From positions 3,163 to 8,581 of the forward strand of contig DALV01000097.1 in the NCBI GenBank assembly GCA_002496905.1: a stretch of 5,419 nucleotides of DNA. The letters are read 5' to 3'. Shown here piece by piece: positions 4,391 to 5,419 of the stretch. The position numbers were made by a program, and so were the translations under genes. Origin of the DNA: Euryarchaeota archaeon UBA105 (GTDB taxonomy: Archaea; Thermoplasmatota; Poseidoniia; Poseidoniales; Thalassarchaeaceae). Below the pieces are notes generated by a model, which saw only the letters and a list, made by a program, of their open reading frames with translations, did no database searches and was not told where the DNA came from. How positions within the stretch are numbered: position 1 is the first letter of the stretch; every line of letters starts with the position of its first letter.

Positions 4391-5419
4391 TTACGAACTG
4401 TACTTGTCATCGAAGTATGCAGCAATTCCTGGGATTGCCCCTATTGCGTCACTATATGAACCAAGGTGTTCTTCTGTGTCCACCTCAGAAATAGATGGAG
4501 TATTGAGTATATTTTGTAAGATTTCTCCGCCACAGGACTCCTTAGCGACCGTATCGTTCAAAGCATGTGTTTGAGTATTGTAACAACCAGTGAATGTTTG
4601 ACCGCCCATGGAGTAATTTTCCACCCACATTTCATTATTCATTTCTAAAAATGATGAAATTATCAAATCGATTTTTTCTTGATCAGTCTCTTCCTTATTC
4701 ACCATGATTGGGTGACTTGGAACCTGTCCGAAGGCGGGCTCTAGTGGCCTGTAGCTTTCCCTATCTAAGCACCAATCATTGCCTTCACAATGATCTTCAT
4801 AGGATGTTGATTTACCAAATGCAACATCACCTACTCCTTCAGTCATACATCGGAAGGCACCACTATAACTGTAATACAAATCTCCCTTTTCGGGTATTGA
4901 TGCATTTCCAAAGTGTGCCTCAATTGTTGTTCTCAAAGAAGAAATGTCATTTTCATCTCCTGTAACTTCTACAATTCCGTTATTTATCATGTAACCCATT
5001 GGCATAAGCATACCAGCCGATTTTAACCAACCAGTATGACAGGAGTTCTTTCCTTCTAGATCTTCCAATGTTTGAATTTCAGAATCATTTAGAACCCATG
5101 CTTGAGCATTATAGTACGTGCTACCATCGTCTTTTTGATCGGCAAGAATAGCATCCAGCCCGTGCTGCTTCCAAGCAATCCATGCCGAGCCGCCGTCTAG
5201 GAATGCAATATCAGCATGGCCAAAACGCAACGCTTCTATTGCCGCAATGTCTGAGCCTATTGGATATAATTCAACTTTGTAACCAGATTTTTCAGCCAAA
5301 AAATCTGCTAATAATTGTGGATTTGCTTCCGCGTTCTCATAATCATCCTGTGTTTTGAATGCAATAATTATTACATTTTCATCTTCTTCTGAATCTAAAC
5401 AACCGGCTAAAGTCGAAAA
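4391..5419 (-). CDS. transferrin-like substrate-binding lipoprotein of an ABC importer (PhnD-like fold), N-terminus outside window
   Basis: The frame stays open to the right edge; 342 residues are visible, numbered here from the edge. Lipobox LAG-C7 ends a signal peptide whose start is outside, so the mature protein is lipid-anchored and extracytoplasmic. Residues 15-57 (VIIIAFKTQDD, then LLADFLAEKSGYKVELYPIG) open like PhnD-type binding proteins. The body then follows the transferrin family: LDGG (D75), YYNAQAWV (Y103), LEGKNSCHTG (C127, T129) with K133, SYSGAFRC (Y185, C191), EGVGDVAF, CLD (C217) and GQVPSH (H236). These align with the transferrin Fe(III) ligands Asp, Tyr, Tyr, His and the anion-site Thr; the anion-site Arg is Lys. 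Six cysteines follow C7 (127, 191, 211, 217, 279, 296), and C127-C191 matches a conserved transferrin disulfide. Only one lobe is present. It heads the visible operon. Ferric iron with carbonate is the inferred ligand; phosphonate or phosphite is the alternative. Confidence 0.88.
   Translation of the reverse strand, partial: FSTLAGCLDSEEDENVIIIAFKTQDDYENAEANPQLLADFLAEKSGYKVELYPIGSDIAAIEALRFGHADIAFLDGGSAWIAWKQHGLDAILADQKDDGSTYYNAQAWVLNDSEIQTLEDLEGKNSCHTGWLKSAGMLMPMGYMINNGIVEVTGDENDISSLRTTIEAHFGNASIPEKGDLYYSYSGAFRCMTEGVGDVAFGKSTSYEDHCEGNDWCLDRESYRPLEPAFGQVPSHPIMVNKEETDQEKIDLIISSFLEMNNEMWVENYSMGGQTFTGCYNTQTHALNDTVAKESCGGEILQNILNTPSISEVDTEEHLGSYSDAIGAIPGIAAYFDDKYSS

Noticed and set aside
5297..5299. 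TTG as the start of the binding protein
   Set aside because: The frame continues upstream for 40 more codons that contain a lipobox and the first strand of the fold, so this TTG is an internal Leu codon.
4391..5419. Plain PhnD phosphonate-binding annotation
   Set aside because: The neighbours and N-terminus suggest it, but the body carries the transferrin motifs and all four iron ligands in order, so I kept PhnD only as a statement about the fold.
1..5419. CRISPR arrays, insertion sequences, phage genes or long repeats
   Set aside because: No regularly spaced repeats, transposase motifs, long terminal inverted repeats or phage-type proteins were seen. The tRNA is followed directly by an unrelated lipoprotein gene, with no integrase or repeated tRNA end in view.

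Overview
The window looks archaeal, most probably a planktonic marine Euryarchaeon of the Marine Group II (Poseidoniales) type; this is inference. The clearest domain-level clue is the tRNA-Leu(UAG), whose D-arm and variable arm read like archaeal tRNA-Leu rather than bacterial tRNA-Leu. Two lipoboxes on extracytoplasmic proteins, a cysteine-bracketed NYD..AT motif of the kind common in marine secreted proteins, and a bacterial-type glycerol-3-phosphate dehydrogenase are all consistent with that group. No rRNA or other definitive marker is present.

Layout. At 1-532 (minus) is the N-terminal part of a secreted lipoprotein that runs off the left edge. A tRNA-Leu(UAG) gene follows at 589-673 (minus), with an encoded CCA and a T7 run directly after it. 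A 104-base divergent spacer separates the tRNA from gpsA (778-1788, plus), which converges with only 4 bases of gap on a four-gene minus-strand operon filling 1793-5419. In transcription order that operon encodes a lipoprotein substrate-binding protein (5' end outside the window), an ABC ATPase of PhnC type, a permease of PhnE type, and a membrane-anchored extracytoplasmic protein with an HmuY-like core. The junctions are tight: a 28-base gap, a 4-base TTGA overlap, and TAA directly followed by ATG. Each internal start is preceded by a G-rich Shine-Dalgarno sequence.

The main discovery candidate is the substrate-binding lipoprotein. Its N-terminus and its partner genes look like a phosphonate (PhnD-type) system. 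Its body, however, carries the diagnostic motifs of the transferrin family in the right order: LDGG, a Tyr before the AxAxV strand, SCHTG, YSGAFRC, GDVAF, CLD and QVPSH. All four residues that hold Fe(III) in transferrin (Asp, Tyr, Tyr, His) are present, with the anion-site Thr kept and the anion-site Arg replaced by Lys. The last gene has a core resembling HmuY, a family known for haem-binding proteins. I therefore infer that this is an iron-acquisition ABC transporter using a single-lobe, lipid-anchored transferrin-like receptor, and not a phosphonate importer. Automated annotation would probably call it phnCDE. Whether such a system has been described cannot be judged from sequence alone.

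The other genes look like ordinary housekeeping or surface genes. gpsA is notable because most archaea make glycerol-1-phosphate lipids with an unrelated enzyme.
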